DNA of 64,000 nucleotides from Himantopus leucocephalus (lineage: Eukaryota; Chordata; Aves; Charadriiformes; Recurvirostridae). The stretch covers positions 68,819,175 to 68,883,174 of the forward strand of contig RSEF01000001.1 of NCBI GenBank assembly GCA_003993805.1, given 5' to 3'. The notes under the pieces were generated by a model. The model did not search any database, was not told the DNA's origin, and saw only the letters and a list, made by a program, of their open reading frames with translations. Positions 22,401 to 35,088 of this stretch are shown piece by piece. The number at the start of each line of letters is the position of its first letter. Positions within the stretch are counted from its first letter, which is position 1. A program made the translations under genes and the position numbers.

Positions 22401-24815
22401 TGTGGTTTCATCCAGGCTGGATAAGAGCTGGCTATACACCCTGGTCGGTGTGGGTCTTCTACTGATGGGGGACAGCCCAGAGACCTCTTTGATGCCTGCG
22501 AGGGTTTTGAACTCCTGTCAACCCCTGGAAGTTAGACCATTTATTCAGAGGCAGATAACATACTTGGGCGGCTAAACGAATGAGCCTTCGTTTTGCCCAC
22601 ATCGCAGCAATGGCGTGTAAAAATATGTGCGCATTTGGTCAGGAGGAAAGTTCTGGGAAGTCAAATCATGGAAGGATTAGTGACCTGAGTGTGGAGGTAA
22701 ATCCCTGTCCCGATTGCGAGCCTCAGCAAGTGGGTCCCAGGTGATGGTGTTAGAGCAGTCCTGCCGGATGGCGAGGTTAAGGGCAAGTTCAGCCACCTTC
22801 TGCTTGGATTAGGTTGAGACACCAATGTGAGGCAGATTAGACCACTTCTCTTAGGTGCAGGAGTCGAGACAAATGGGGTAGTGTGTACCTTTGGGGGAGA
22901 CTCCCAAGAAGGGCAGTTTGCACAGGCATTCAGTGTTGGGCTGACAGCTGTTATGGTGTCCCCATCCCTGTGTCTGTAGAGGACGGGTAGGCTGAGACTG
23001 GATGTTTTTGAAAGTTCCACCCTTTTCCTCTCTGATCCCAATTTGAGAAGGTATTTTAAGGTCTGTGCCTAAATTTAAGCTCACAGGCAGTGCTGCTGAC
23101 TTCATTAGAATTGTTTATGTCTTTAAAGCTGGCCACACGCTGAAGTACCTTTCTGACTCATGGCCTCTATAGCTTAATCAGTCCGTTTATAAAAATGAGG
23201 TTGTTTCCTCACCCTTACTAGGAAATCTCTGCCCTCTGAATGTGAAATATTATTTATAGGGCTTTTCCTTGCTTTTGGGAGGTTAACTGGTAGATAACAA
23301 GAAGTGAGAGTTAAGCACTATTTAGAGAAAAGGTTGTTTCTTCAGCTATTTACATACCCTACCACGGACCTAGGTGTTTAACAGGAGGCCTTCTCTTTTG
23401 AAACTATTCCCCCTAGCAGTACAGAGTTCAGCTTTTGTTTTGAAAATAAACCCAGGCGATAATTTCACTGCAGATAGGGCAATTAGCAATTTGTCTGTTT
23501 GTCGTGGGGGAAGAGTAGAGGCACGTTACTGCTTCCACCCATTTACAGCACAGGAAGCGCACCTGAATCCTCCTTTGTTTGGCCACATCAGCAACTGAGG
23601 TCCTTCCTCTGGAAAGCACAAGTGCCATGTATTTTGGGACCACTGTTGAATTCAGGTAGCCTTTTGAGTTGGGTAATTTCTATGGTAGAAATCATTCTTC
23701 TAAGACTTCCCCACACAGGTAAGCGGAGGAGCAGCCCCCCGTCTCTGTAGGCTGGCAAAGGCATTGCCGCATCTCAAAATACCTTGGACAGTCCAGAGTC
23801 AGGGCTAAAAGAATTAAAAAGCCGTGCCGTTAGACTTTATTTATTGAATGGAAGTATTAACAAGCTGTAATAGTGTGTGTTTATACAGTGTATGTGTTCA
23901 AGGGGCTATATTAAAAGTGGCTGTCTGATCAAGCCGCTGACAGAATGATGCTGAGGAATGGAATCTTTTACTTGTTCGCAGGGCGGGTACAAAATAGGCA
24001 GCAGGAGGCAAGTGTCCTCGAGATGTGAGCTCCTCAAGCTGCTCCTGGGCTCGATTCTGATTTCAGGGATCATAGTGTAGATCAGCAACAGTGCCACTGA
24101 AACCCGGGGAGCTGCGTGGGGAAAGTGCCATCTCTGTGCGATGAGTCTTAGCCTGTCAGTGTTGTGTTCTGGAGGGGGAGGGAGTTTTATGCCAGGAGAA
24201 GGATGGCATAGTTTGCTCCCTTGGTTTTCTTCAGCACTTCCCACTGAATGGGACATTTGCTTGGAGAAGCTGAAGCTCACTCTTTATTCACACCTTGTTC
24301 TGTGTCCTGCTCACCTTCCAGAGCCTGTGCTGACATCTGTCACTGGAAGGATGAAGTAAGAGCAGTCGCTTACAGCTCCTACCCTGAAAAGTGGGAAAGG
24401 TCATCCCGTAAGGCAGTGGTATTTGCCAGAGATACTTGGGAAACTCAGAAGGGCAGCTGTCTTCCCTGTTCATTATAATCTTTAATCCTTAAAGGCATTA
24501 GCAAGACCTGGAAGAACTGTGTTACACAGTGGTACCCTGCAGGCTACTGTCTCCTCTGATTCTAAACGCTGACAGGTTTATCTTGGTCTGTGGGCTATGC
24601 TGAAATGCCGAAGAAACTTAGGTCTCACCAAAATCATTGGAAGTGGGCATAGGAAAAACTCCAAAAAGTCTTTCAGAGCAGGATGTACTATACCAAATGT
24701 GTGCTTGTCCAGTATGTTCCCTAACACACTTGTCCAGCGTGTTCCCCATGTATGGAGAGTCCACAGCCTGCCCAGGATGTTATCCTGCCTTTAGCTATCT
24801 TTGTCATTGAGAAGA
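22401..24815 (+). other. HIPK2: HIPK2 intron 1, no gene seen
   Basis: Unremarkable intronic sequence with short chance frames. A 25-bp-period imperfect duplication (CTTGTCCAG.GTGTTCCC type) occurs at about 24704-24745. Otherwise nothing was recognised. Confidence 0.5.
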
Positions 24816-24819
24816 TTTT

Positions 24820-25560
24820 ACCTCCTCTGTAACTCTGCTCTGCTTTGCTTGCTGCAATTCCTTGTCCTATTGACAGCAGGTGTGGAAAAACTATTCCTTT
24901 CTCTTTGTCACGTCTCTCCTTGGCTTTATGTTCCTTAGGCTAGATCCTATCTGAAATACATCCTTCAGCTTTCTCCTGTGTCTTGTTTTCTGCAGCTCTG
25001 ACCATCCTTCTGCTTCTCTACCTTCCTTTCGGCTAGTCTACCTCTCTCTTGAATGGCACTGCTAGAGCACAGCGCCTTACCTGGGGTCCTGTGCTGGCCA
25101 AGTAGAGCAGAAGTATTCCTTCACGTCTCTTACAGGCAGTGCTCCTGTTTGCTTTAACTTCTGCACCGTGACATTGTTCATCTGTGTGTGGCTTCCGATG
25201 CGCCATGACTCCCAGGTCCTGTCCAAGAGGTGTGATGCCTCAGGAACCATTTTCTATCCTGTATGTGCGGAGCTAGCCTTTCCTACCTAAGCGTTTGATT
25301 TTTGTATTTGTCCTGTTTGAATTTCATCCTGTACCTTTCAATTTGTCAGGATTGTTTTGAATTCTAATCTAATTCCCCTGACTTTGCAGTCCCTTCCTGC
25401 TTGGTGTCACCTGCCAATTTAAAAAAAAAAAGCACAATCTCTGTTTCTTCACCAAGATCAGCTTTGTTTTCCGATTTGCAGTCCCAAATATAAAGCACAG
25501 AAGAGAAGAAATGGTTTCATAAAAAATAGGAACAGAACCCTGCCCCCAAAAGATAAAAGA
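24820..25560 (-). repeat. Ancient CR1 LINE, ORF2 reverse-transcriptase region, antisense
   Basis: On the minus strand 25400-25420 reads KLAGDTK, matching the CR1 catalytic-site motif (K-F/L-A-D-D-T-K) with one catalytic Asp changed to Gly. Further left, the minus strand near 25295-25350 gives RYRMKFKQDKYK. That corresponds to the CR1 'WQMKFNxDKCK' segment, in the right order and spacing. The plus strand at 25210-25225 (ACTCCCAGGTCCTGTCC) is also typical antisense CR1. The copy is broken by stops and indels and an A-run (25421-25431). Ends are approximate because divergence is high. Confidence 0.7.
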
Positions 25561-28500
25561 AACTGAAAAAAACATAAAAACACTTGGCATTGTTTTCACA
25601 CCTCCTAGTCTTTTACTCTCCTTTGGTGCTTTTGAAGTGCTCCTACGAACAGTTGTATTTGCTATAGTAGTGCCAGTGCCGAACAACAGCAGGACCTTAC
25701 CGCACTGGGCAGGACATTAATATGGAAGGGTAGATAGTTCCCACCCCAAAGGATTTGCATTTTATGTAGACTAAGACACGGGAAGGTGGATTATACAAAT
25801 GGGCTGGGCTCTTTGGGGAGAGGAAATCACGATGTGTGGGTTTCCTTAAACATTTTTTAACAGGAGTTTGGGGAAGGGAAGGGTGGGCTGGAGGTTGAGA
25901 ATGAGTAAGGAAATGGATCAGAAACAAGAGAGAAGAGGAGATAAACAGGTGGGGAAGGAAAATGAGGGCAAGTGACTGTAACAGGAGAGAGGGAGGTGAT
26001 CCCTCAAAAGTACAGGGGCTGAGGCTGTCACAGCCGAGCCTGGCAGGAACAGAAAGTTGGGTGAATTGCTGAAGATCCTAGCTTGAGCTGTTTTTGCAGC
26101 TGTCCTTAGTGACTTCAGTCTCTCCTAGTTTTTCCCTGCAGTTGTCTCTAACATCTTTGGAAGGGAAGGTGGGTGAGGACAGGAGATACCACCTATATCC
26201 TAATGCTCATAGGTGGGACGGAGAGTCTGCCTGGGGCTTCCGCAGCTGGAGCTGAGACCAGAGGCAAGACTGATGTTCTACCATTCCCATGAGATCTCTG
26301 ATCCTGCTCTCCATGCTCAGGAAATTCTGATGGGGCAGAGATTAGCCGAAACACCAGCATTTTTCATTGATCTGAGACCCTTGCGGTTTTCTCCCTTGCT
26401 GCCATTGCCTGTCTCACAATGAAGGCGGCTATGCAGGATGAATTTGATCTGCCATCCTCCCTCCTCCTCCCCGGCAGGCCCCACATGCTGAATTTTCCCA
26501 CAGCCTGCACATGATGTCTTTAAGGGCACGTGTGACTGTCCCACCCTCTTTCCCTGTGTCTGCCGTACTCTCACCATCAGTCCGGGTGACCAAAACAGGT
26601 ACAAGCGCAGAGGCACAGTCATCAGCGACTGAGCTCATGGGTGAGAACCGCACGTGCATCATGCCGCACACAGATGTGTGTGGCCTGAAGGCTGGGCGCG
26701 TTTCGAGCGTATGAGGCTTGACATACTGTTTTCTCTGGTAGCAGGTCAGGTATGTCAGTATGTTCGGCAGTGAGTTTATAAGATTATGGTTTTTCTCTTG
26801 GGTGAAGAGAGCAAGAAAAGCTCTTTTTTTGCTTATAGTTTGGGGTCAGGGTGTTTATTTGCTACTGGATGTGATCCAGTGGATTCAGCGTGTCTCTGTT
26901 TATTTTTGCTTGAAGACATGACTTTTTTTTTTTTCTAGTTACAGATCGTAAAGGCACACGGGATGGCGGGTAGCCAGCAAGCTCCCTAACTATTAGCTGC
27001 ATTGGTGGGGTGTTACACTAACGCTTCTGGAGGGAATGTTACAGCAGACGATGGAGTGGGTTGATGGAGACTTGGACTCTAGCAGTGAGGCTCAGAAAAA
27101 ATCCAGTCCCAGAAAACTTGCAGAACATTTCAGAGAAAGTTTAGTTTTTCAGGAAGCTCCTTTAGCTTTCCCAGAATATTTTTACTTGTAGGCAAAATTT
27201 GTAAGTGTTCTTTATTTTTAAAACAGGGTTTATATTCTGCTCTTGTCTGCAGCAGCACCAGCACCATCGATGTATTTATCTTTTCCCTGTTAACACTTGC
27301 CATTCCTGGAACGTCTCCTGCTCAGCAGCTGTTTGTAGGTGGGTTTTTTTTCTCTCCCATCATCATGTACCTTTCCTTCCTGTTCAAGGCATCCATAAAC
27401 CTCTCGTAGTGACATCATAGCTGTTTCCATAGCAACAGATTATGATACTAGAACAGAGGATAATATCAAACAGGAGGAGGAAGAGATAAATTATGGTGTT
27501 TGTGTGCGTGTGTCTGAGGGCTTGATTATATTCCTACGTCTCTTCCGAGGATGTTGTCTGCCTGGTTTCTCCTCTGTTTATCTTACATGCCTTTTAAAGC
27601 TTAGGAAAAAGCAAAGGAAAAAAAAGATCTGGAGGTCAGAACAATATCGACGCATATTTTTGGTGGTCTCTGTGTAAACCTAGTAGGCTGAGATTTATTT
27701 TTTTTTTATCTCAGTGGTGGCTCTCCTGTGTTTCCTGAGAGTAATCTAGTTTGGAAAATCTTGGAGGCACAGCAATCCCCTGGTGCAGCTTCACTTTTAT
27801 CTTAATTACAAATTATTCATAGCTACTAGCAGCTGGGGTCTCAAGTCAAGGATCTCTGGGCTGCATATTTGCCAAAAGATGGACAAATGTGGCATGGCAT
27901 TGCCCCAGAGAGCTACTTTAGAAAGGATGCGACAGGTGCTCAAATTAGCCAGAGCTGGCGTGGGGAGAAGAGGGAGAAGTACCCAAAAGAAGGGTATCAG
28001 CAGAAGTATGATCTCTAGACAGTGCTCCAGCCTGCCCAGAGAGTGGTCGTGGCGGAGGTCATCTGAGCCTCACCCCAGTGTTAGCTTTTCACAGTGGTGG
28101 TTCTGGAAGAGCTCTGCCGGTAGTGGGTCAGGAGTCTGGTTTGTGACTATCTGCATGGTTCTTCCATGGGTTCAGGCTATCACTCCGACAGGAACTGACA
28201 GCAGCAGGATTGCAGATGGACGAGTATCTGTGTTGCTTCGTGCTTACCTTGGTAGGAAGGCTATCTGCTTATAGCATGAGGTGGGAGGTGAAGAATGTCC
28301 AGCTAAAATGCATGGGGTTTTGTTTTCTCATAGGCAGCATTTAGTGTTGACAAATTGCAAATAGTTTGGCAAGGATTTTCAGCAGGTCTCTGTTTTGCTT
28401 CTAAAAATCTGAGAAAACTCCCTTAGATATCCTGATAACTCTGTGTGTGTGTGCAGTCTCTAATCTTCCTCTTGTGGCAAAACTTCTGGGGACTTAAATG

Positions 28501-31500
28501 GCCATTGCTAGTCTTTTAAATACCCAGAGTAGGGTCATCTCTAACATGGCAAATCTCTGGTGATGCTCTTGAGCACCTTAACATTGACAGTTTTGATCCC
28601 ACGCTTAGGCCCTGCGATACCCCAGGGAAGAGTGCAGGGGAGGATGTGAGCAGAGCAGTAACAGGTAACGTGTCAGCTAGCTTCAGCGATGTGGTAGGGT
28701 AGGGGAGTACGTAATGGGGCTCTTTCTGTTACAGAAATTCGGCAATGTGCCACAGGAGGAACCTTGGCTCAGCAGTGGAGCAGCACTGGGATTAGGTGAT
28801 GCCCAGCCTTCGGCTCCCAATTCGTCAGTGCACAGGAGCTTTCTGACATCTGGGTGGGCTGTGGGTGGGCTCGGTGGCTACGTTGCACAAAGAGTTTTCG
28901 GTCCAGCTTAGTGCTGACAGGATGGAGGGAAGTTGACATGTAGGACGACTCGCACAAGCCACTCAAACTCTGCAATGCCATCGGGGGTTAAAGTTGCTGA
29001 GAAGATACGTGAGCACAGAACACCTCAACAGGAATTAATAGTTAGGTCACCTTCACGGAAGCTTACTGGGATCCAGTAGAGACCAGAGAGGACTGGTTGG
29101 GTGTGCTTCCTCTGCACGGCGCCAGCATGGCACGCTAGCCCCAGTTTCTGAGCAGGCTGACAGCATTGTCCTGCGGGGAATGCGCTTCCACAGTCAGGCC
29201 TCGGGATGATGGGGGCAAGGGAAGCCGGAATGAGGTCCTTTGCAGAGGGAAGGGAGATCACAACCTATTCTCTGAAGCCAGATGGAAACAAAAGGACAAC
29301 TTTTGGCTACGGTCAGTTTGTGGACACCGTGGAGAAACCCAAAACCTCATAACTCCTCCAAGGCATGCGCCTACAAAACAAGTGGGGATTGCGTTTAGTC
29401 ATGAGTACAATTATAAATTCCTTCATCTCTTCTAGCAGTATCACTGGCACCAGCAGAAACCTGCCTTCCCATCAAACTCCCCCCCCGCCCCATATTCTCC
29501 TAACGTCAGAATATGTATGTATTTAGCAAGTGGGGATAAGAAACACGTTGCAAGCCCCATTTTAAAATAGCTGCATCACTTGACAAGGGCATGTGAAACC
29601 TAGACACGAGCATATCCCATTGATGGTGACAATACTTCTCTTGCAGTATCATTTTTCTCATTGCTTGTCTGAGGCTGTGAGCACCTGGATAATGAAAGTG
29701 CACCTTCCAAATGCCTGTGCTGCCTGAAAAGCATGTGCGAGTCAGAAGGGACGGGAGATACTGTTATCAAGCAGCGTGTGTGAGAATACAGGTGGAAGAA
29801 CATATGTGTGTATATATGTATATGTGGGACTCTTTCCATGTTTGCAGGCATATGTAGAAGCATACACATGTGTTTGCGTGTGGCTTCATCCCCTTTGTCT
29901 ACAGAAGGCAACGTGGGCCTGATTCTCCTTAGAGCTATTACGCTGTTCTCTCAGCAAATTGCATTTGTACCAGGGCTCTTTTCCACTGCGAGGAACGAAG
30001 AAGGGAGATTTATTATAAATATAAATTGGGCCTTCTGTGTGTTTGTGAGCTGTCGCAGCCTGTACAGGAGGAAATATAAACAAGGTGAATGCAGGGTGTT
30101 TATGTGGAGCGATGCTGTGACAGCGTATGTGTTGGCAGGATTGCTGTCTGCAGTTTCTGCATAAGGGGTTGTGTCACTGGTGTGAGTGTGGAAGGCTGTA
30201 AATCACAGTGTGTTCAGGAGGGAACACTGCCACTCTGCCTGTAAAAGCCAGGGAGAGATTTTTTTGAAGCAATATGACTTCTCAGGATGAACAAAAGGGT
30301 TACTAGAAATCCAAGCTTGAGAAAAATATCATCCAAGACATTTTGACTGGGAATGATCTGTAATCCACATCCACCAGCTTGTCTCCATCCTGACCCAGAA
30401 CAGCTGCATCTTTTACACATCTCTCCCAGTGCCAGGTTTCGGTGGCCCTACTGGACCAGTTCTTTGGTATCTCTGCAGCTCTGCTAATGTGTTTCAGGTC
30501 TGTCTTGCTGTATCCTCAGTTATCTCAGTCCTGACCTGGTTCTGTGGTGTAGCTAGCATCTGTATGCAAATGCAGTATCTCCTGGAGAATCTGTATCCAT
30601 GTAGATGGATACCGTATCACTCACAACTATTTAATGTAGGTGAGACCACCCCAGTAAAGTAGCTGTATCTTTTTCAGCATCCCTGCAAGTAGGTGCCTGA
30701 GACTTGCTTTTGTTCTTGCTCAACTGCGAACTCGAGCTACAGACTGTGGAGTTCCCTTCTTTAGGACTGGGCTTGGCTTAAAAGTTATTTCGTGTCCCTC
30801 CAAAATCATTGCTGTTTCCCAGAGGAGCACTTGAGTCATTATGAATCCCTGCATTTCCTCTCAGCCAGGAAGGGTTGAAGGGGTTTCAGGAAGAGGATGC
30901 TTTACAAGGAGACGTCTGCTTTCCTTTTCCATGCCCTGTTGCAAACGACACCGAGACTCCTGCCAAAAAGCTGTTGCCTGTAGAAAATAATGTGCGAGGG
31001 AAGAAGATGGGACATGAGTGAATGGCAGGGTAGGGCAGGGTTTTAGGTGGGATGCCTGATGCTTTTGATACCAGATGCAATAAAACAGATGCTTGTGGCA
31101 GCACTGGGGGTGAGCGAGGAACCGTGCTTATGTCACTTGGCATCACTGGAGGAAGTTGTAGGTCGTAGTTTTTCGCTTGGATTTCACTGTGGTTGGTACT
31201 CCTGTCCATCTCAGCCTTTGTCATTGTAGAGCTTGTGGAAGGGATGAGGCTTTTACTCTGCTTGTGTATTTTGTGTCCTTCCTTGTGTCCTTCTTCCTGT
31301 CCCTGGCAGCCTCTTCCCCTCTGCCACCCCCTCCCCAGCACAGCCCTGTCATGTTCGGTCGTGCTTGGTTGAAGATGACCAGCTCACCTGAGATGTTCAT
31401 GGCCAAGGACGTAGCACACCATGTATCAAGAACATGCTGACTCTCCGTGGGAGCTGCACACTGCACATCAGATATCCCAAGCCGTGGGCCGGCAAGCACG

Positions 31501-34190
31501 AGGGCTTTGCGGTCACCCTTGGGGCTCAGGGTGAGCCTTGGTGGGCCAGCGGGTGCGTGGGGAAGGAAAAGTGCAGGTGCAGTCACATGGGCAAAATACT
31601 CTGTGATTACCATGAAACGCTTGCTGAAAAGGCAGATACTGGCAGTTATTTGGCTAAATGAGGCAAGGGAGGTGGGAGCCTCTGCCAGTGATCTCAGTCC
31701 TCCTGCCTTGCCCACTGGGGACGTGGGGAGGGCTGTGGGGGGCAGGTGGTCCCCATCCCCTGCTCGGGGTGTCTGGGCAGATGGGCTGCCCGCCAGGCAG
31801 CTTGTGGGGCACTCGTCCCCTTTTTGGTTGGAGGTAGCAACCCAGCAGCACGCGAGAACTGTGAAATCCAGCCCTATGTTGGGCTGCACTTAAGCCCCGT
31901 GTAAGCCCTAATTGGAAGGCTTAAAGGGAACTGAAGTGTGGCACCGAGTGCTGCGGCTGAGCTTCAGTTTTCCTGAGCTGTGACAGCCTGCCAGGAGGGG
32001 AACCAAGGGGCAAGACAGCCTCTGCCTTCGCAGCACGGCCAGGAACCTCCAGCTGAACTTCTTGGTCCCAGCAGAAGTGTTGGATTTGGTCATGTTTTAA
32101 ACTGCAGATGTGATTAATCGTGGCTGGCGGTTCTGACTTCTGTGGTTTTCACTGGATGCCCAAATAAATTGTTGCAGTAATGGGCCAGTTCTGCCTGCAG
32201 CCCAGCTGTTCTCCGTATGTCTGGTTACGTATGTTCATCCCTGTAGTTCTGCCCCTGATAACTGCTCTCCACCTCCCCAGCCTCATCACTGCTTCTCTTT
32301 GTGGGCGTTGGGCTCAGCTTACAGCTGGTAGCAGGTAACACCACCCCCGTGCCAGGCTCCTAAAGGCCATGCAGCCATCGGGAGAGCCCCCCACTTCCCT
32401 CTCCTGCCTGTGTCCCCTCCTTCCCACACTTGCTCTCTGCAGAGGGACCCCTTTCTCGGGGGGATGCTGGGCTCCATGTGCTGCGGGAGTGTGTGAGCCG
32501 CCCAGCACATAGGTGTCACAGCAGGCTGAGGCTCACCATTTCTTCTTTTTCTTTGCGACTGTCATCCTTGTTTATTTATTTGTAACAATTGTCGTCATAT
32601 TCACTGAAGGTCGTGATTTTAGTTGTGGGTTTAGGAAAGCCAGAGAGTGTGCCATGCTATGCCTGGGCTTGGGAGGGGTGATTCGGAGAGGTCCTGAAGG
32701 TGGCCCCCAGCATTGTGCCTGCTGTATTGCTGGGAAGCACACACGTGCACCTGTGTGCCCATACAGACCTGTGTCTGTAGATGTCCCTGGGAGCATCCTG
32801 TGGCATCCTGCCCACCTTCCTTCCCCGGTCAAGTCCACGGGACATCGGCCAGTACACCGGAGAAAGGATCGCTGGTGTTTGTCAACCTTTACAAGAAAAC
32901 AGATGGTTTTTAAGCCAAAGCTAAGATTGTAGCACATGCTGGAGGCTGGAAGGGAACTGTAAATCCTTGGTCTCATTTGCACAAATACATTTGTTTCCAA
33001 TCCTAAGGGCATTTTGCTTTCCCCTGCCTACACCTTCATTTCAGAAACATGTAAATTTAGTTTGGATTCGTTTTTTTCAAAACACCACAAATGTGGCTGA
33101 GGGTGGGGGGCTTTTATATTACATTTGGCACAGAGGGGATAAGGAGGATTTTGGATGCTCCGTGGGGTAGGAATCCATGGACGTTTGTCATTTACACGCT
33201 GTCAGAGGGGAACACTGAAGAGACTGGATACAGCAGGAGAGCAGCAATGATATTTGCAGCCTCTTACTTGTAGGTCTGCTGCACAGATCAGACCTCTCAG
33301 CTTTCTTCTGGCGCAGCGTATGAGACCCCACACACTGGGTCATGTTTCAGGCGTGAACCTTATGTGTAGGGTCATCTAGTGGATAAATGTCCTGTCATGT
33401 GGAGGGGGGACCGGCACTGTGGCAAGGTTGCCACAGGAGTGGGTGGCGACGCTGGCCAGTTTGGCTCCTTCCAGGGCAGAAAGCTGCAAGATGCCCCTGC
33501 CTCTCCGAAGGAGCCATTCCTTTTGCAGCAGAGTCTGTGGAGCAGAGAAGAGGGACGTGGTTTCTGCCCTGAAGACGTAGGAGGTACAGACCTACCTGAG
33601 ACCTCATGAGGAGGCAGCCGTGGCAGCAATTCCCAGGTTCGCTGGGGGTCAGCAGTGACAGCATGTTTATACCATGGAAGGCCTTACCCATAGCAAAATT
33701 TTTGTTCACATTTACTGGGTGCTTAGCAGGTCTCAAAATCATTACAAAGAAGGACAAACCAGCTAAGACAGCCCATGGGGTCGGGACAGGGCTGGGCTAC
33801 CCTGCTGTGGCTCTGTCGAGGAGGCAGGAGGAACGTGCTGGCAAGGGTGCATGGTGGGAGCTCTGCACTGACATGGGTTGTGCTGTGTGCTTTGTGCTCT
33901 GTTTCCAGAGCTGTCAATTCAGTGTCTTTCACCTGCACTGGCTCTCTAGGAGGAAGAAACTGAAGAAAAGTTGGAGGCCTGTCCATGCAGAGACTGGCTG
34001 CTGGAGGACACCACCCCACTCCACCCCCAACCCTTCCATTGCTGTTGGCCCAGGAGAGGGAGAGGTTTGTGTCCTCTCCTGCCTTTCAGCCAGAAGGAAT
34101 GCATGTGCTTGGGGGCTTCCTGCCACGCTCTCTTGCCACGCTGATGGGTTTCATGACACCACTTTTAGCACCTGAGGATAGGTGTGAAAA
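25561..34190 (+). other. HIPK2: HIPK2 intron 1, middle part, no gene seen
   Basis: About 8.6 kb of non-coding sequence. It has TG/TA-rich tracts around 29796-29880 and T- and A-runs. The longest frames are 31221-31889 (minus, 222 codons), 33606-34175 (plus, 189 codons) and 27783-28274 (plus, 163 codons). None shows a domain, signal peptide or family resemblance. They overlap other frames and are most likely chance. No transposon with a clear end was recognised. Confidence 0.5.
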
Positions 34191-34235
34191 GGGAGGAGGA
34201 GGAGGAGGTGGAGGTGGAGGTGGTGGTGGTGGCGT
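34191..34235. repeat. (GGA)n/(GGT)n trinucleotide repeat
   Basis: GGA units pass into GGAGGT and then GGT units. The first part is a near-pure purine tract. It is a simple repeat inside intron 1. Confidence 0.9.
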
Positions 34236-34304
34236 GAGTTAATACAAGACCCAGTGGGAAGCAGCAGCAAGGCAGTATTATTTCAGTGGTTTGAGCCAAA
34301 ACTT

Positions 34305-34328
34305 TCTCTCTCTCTCTCTCTCTCTCTC
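34305..34328. repeat. (TC)12 dinucleotide repeat
   Basis: Twelve uninterrupted TC units about 70 bases after the GGA/GGT repeat. A typical length-variable microsatellite. Confidence 0.95.
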
Positions 34329-34988
34329 ATTAAATTACAACTAATGCAAGTAGCATTGTGAAGGAGGAATTTGGGAACTGTTGTTCATCATCCAGTCGCT
34401 TGTAACGAATGTGCTGCTCAGTGCCATAGCCCATAGCCTAGCTGAGAAGTAATTCACTTGGTATTTGCAGGCATGACATGCATGCCATAAGAATTCCACT
34501 GTTAGCATTATTCCAGCATTAGCGAGGGGATATGAAAATAAATGATGAGCTATTGTTTTTCATGATTAAATCCAGGCTTTTCGCTCCTCTGTCTTTTTCC
34601 CTTCCTCCATCTGTGGAAGGAGGGGTGTCTCCGTTCCTTTCGCTTTCGGAGAGGCAGGTTGTGCCCTCACTCATCCCAGCTCCCCCATTCCCCTTCCAGA
34701 CCAGCACCCTTCTGCTGCTCCCTCCACGTGTCCCCTTCTGGCTTTGGAGACGAGCCACAGAGGTCCTTTAAATTGCTGTAGGATATCACCACAGAATGAT
34801 GTGATGTCAGAGGAGACCTCAGCATTTTTGTTATGGGTCGACAAAGCCGTTTTGTGCTCACCATCTCTCAAGGGGACCAAGCCCTGCCCTTCATGGTTGC
34901 ACTGGCAAGCTCAAAGTTCAGTGGTAGGTCAGCAGTTTGGTACTTGGAGGTCATCCGCAAGCCTTAAGTGACTCTCCTATTTAAAAAA
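34329..34988 (+). other. HIPK2: HIPK2 intron 1, no gene seen
   Basis: Only short overlapping chance frames on both strands up to the N gap. No repeat family was recognised. Confidence 0.5.
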
Positions 34989-35088
34989 NNNNNNNNNNNN
35001 NNNNNNNNNNNNNNNNNNNNNNNNNNNNNNNNNNNNNNNNNNNNNNNNNNNNNNNNNNNNNNNNNNNNNNNNNNNNNNNNNNNNNNNN
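34989..35088. other. Assembly gap, exactly 100 N
   Basis: A run of exactly 100 N inserted within an A-run (A6 on the left, A6 on the right). A round 100 usually means the gap is of unknown size. Frames that cross it are artefacts. Confidence 0.98.

Noticed and set aside
24704..24745. 25-bp near-duplicate considered as a CRISPR-like or regulatory repeat
   Set aside because: Only two imperfect copies, in vertebrate intronic DNA. No array structure.
27783..28274. 163-codon plus-strand frame
   Set aside because: No domain, no promoter context. Within the range of chance for this much DNA.
33606..34175. 189-codon plus-strand frame
   Set aside because: No recognisable domain, and overlapping frames on both strands suggest chance.
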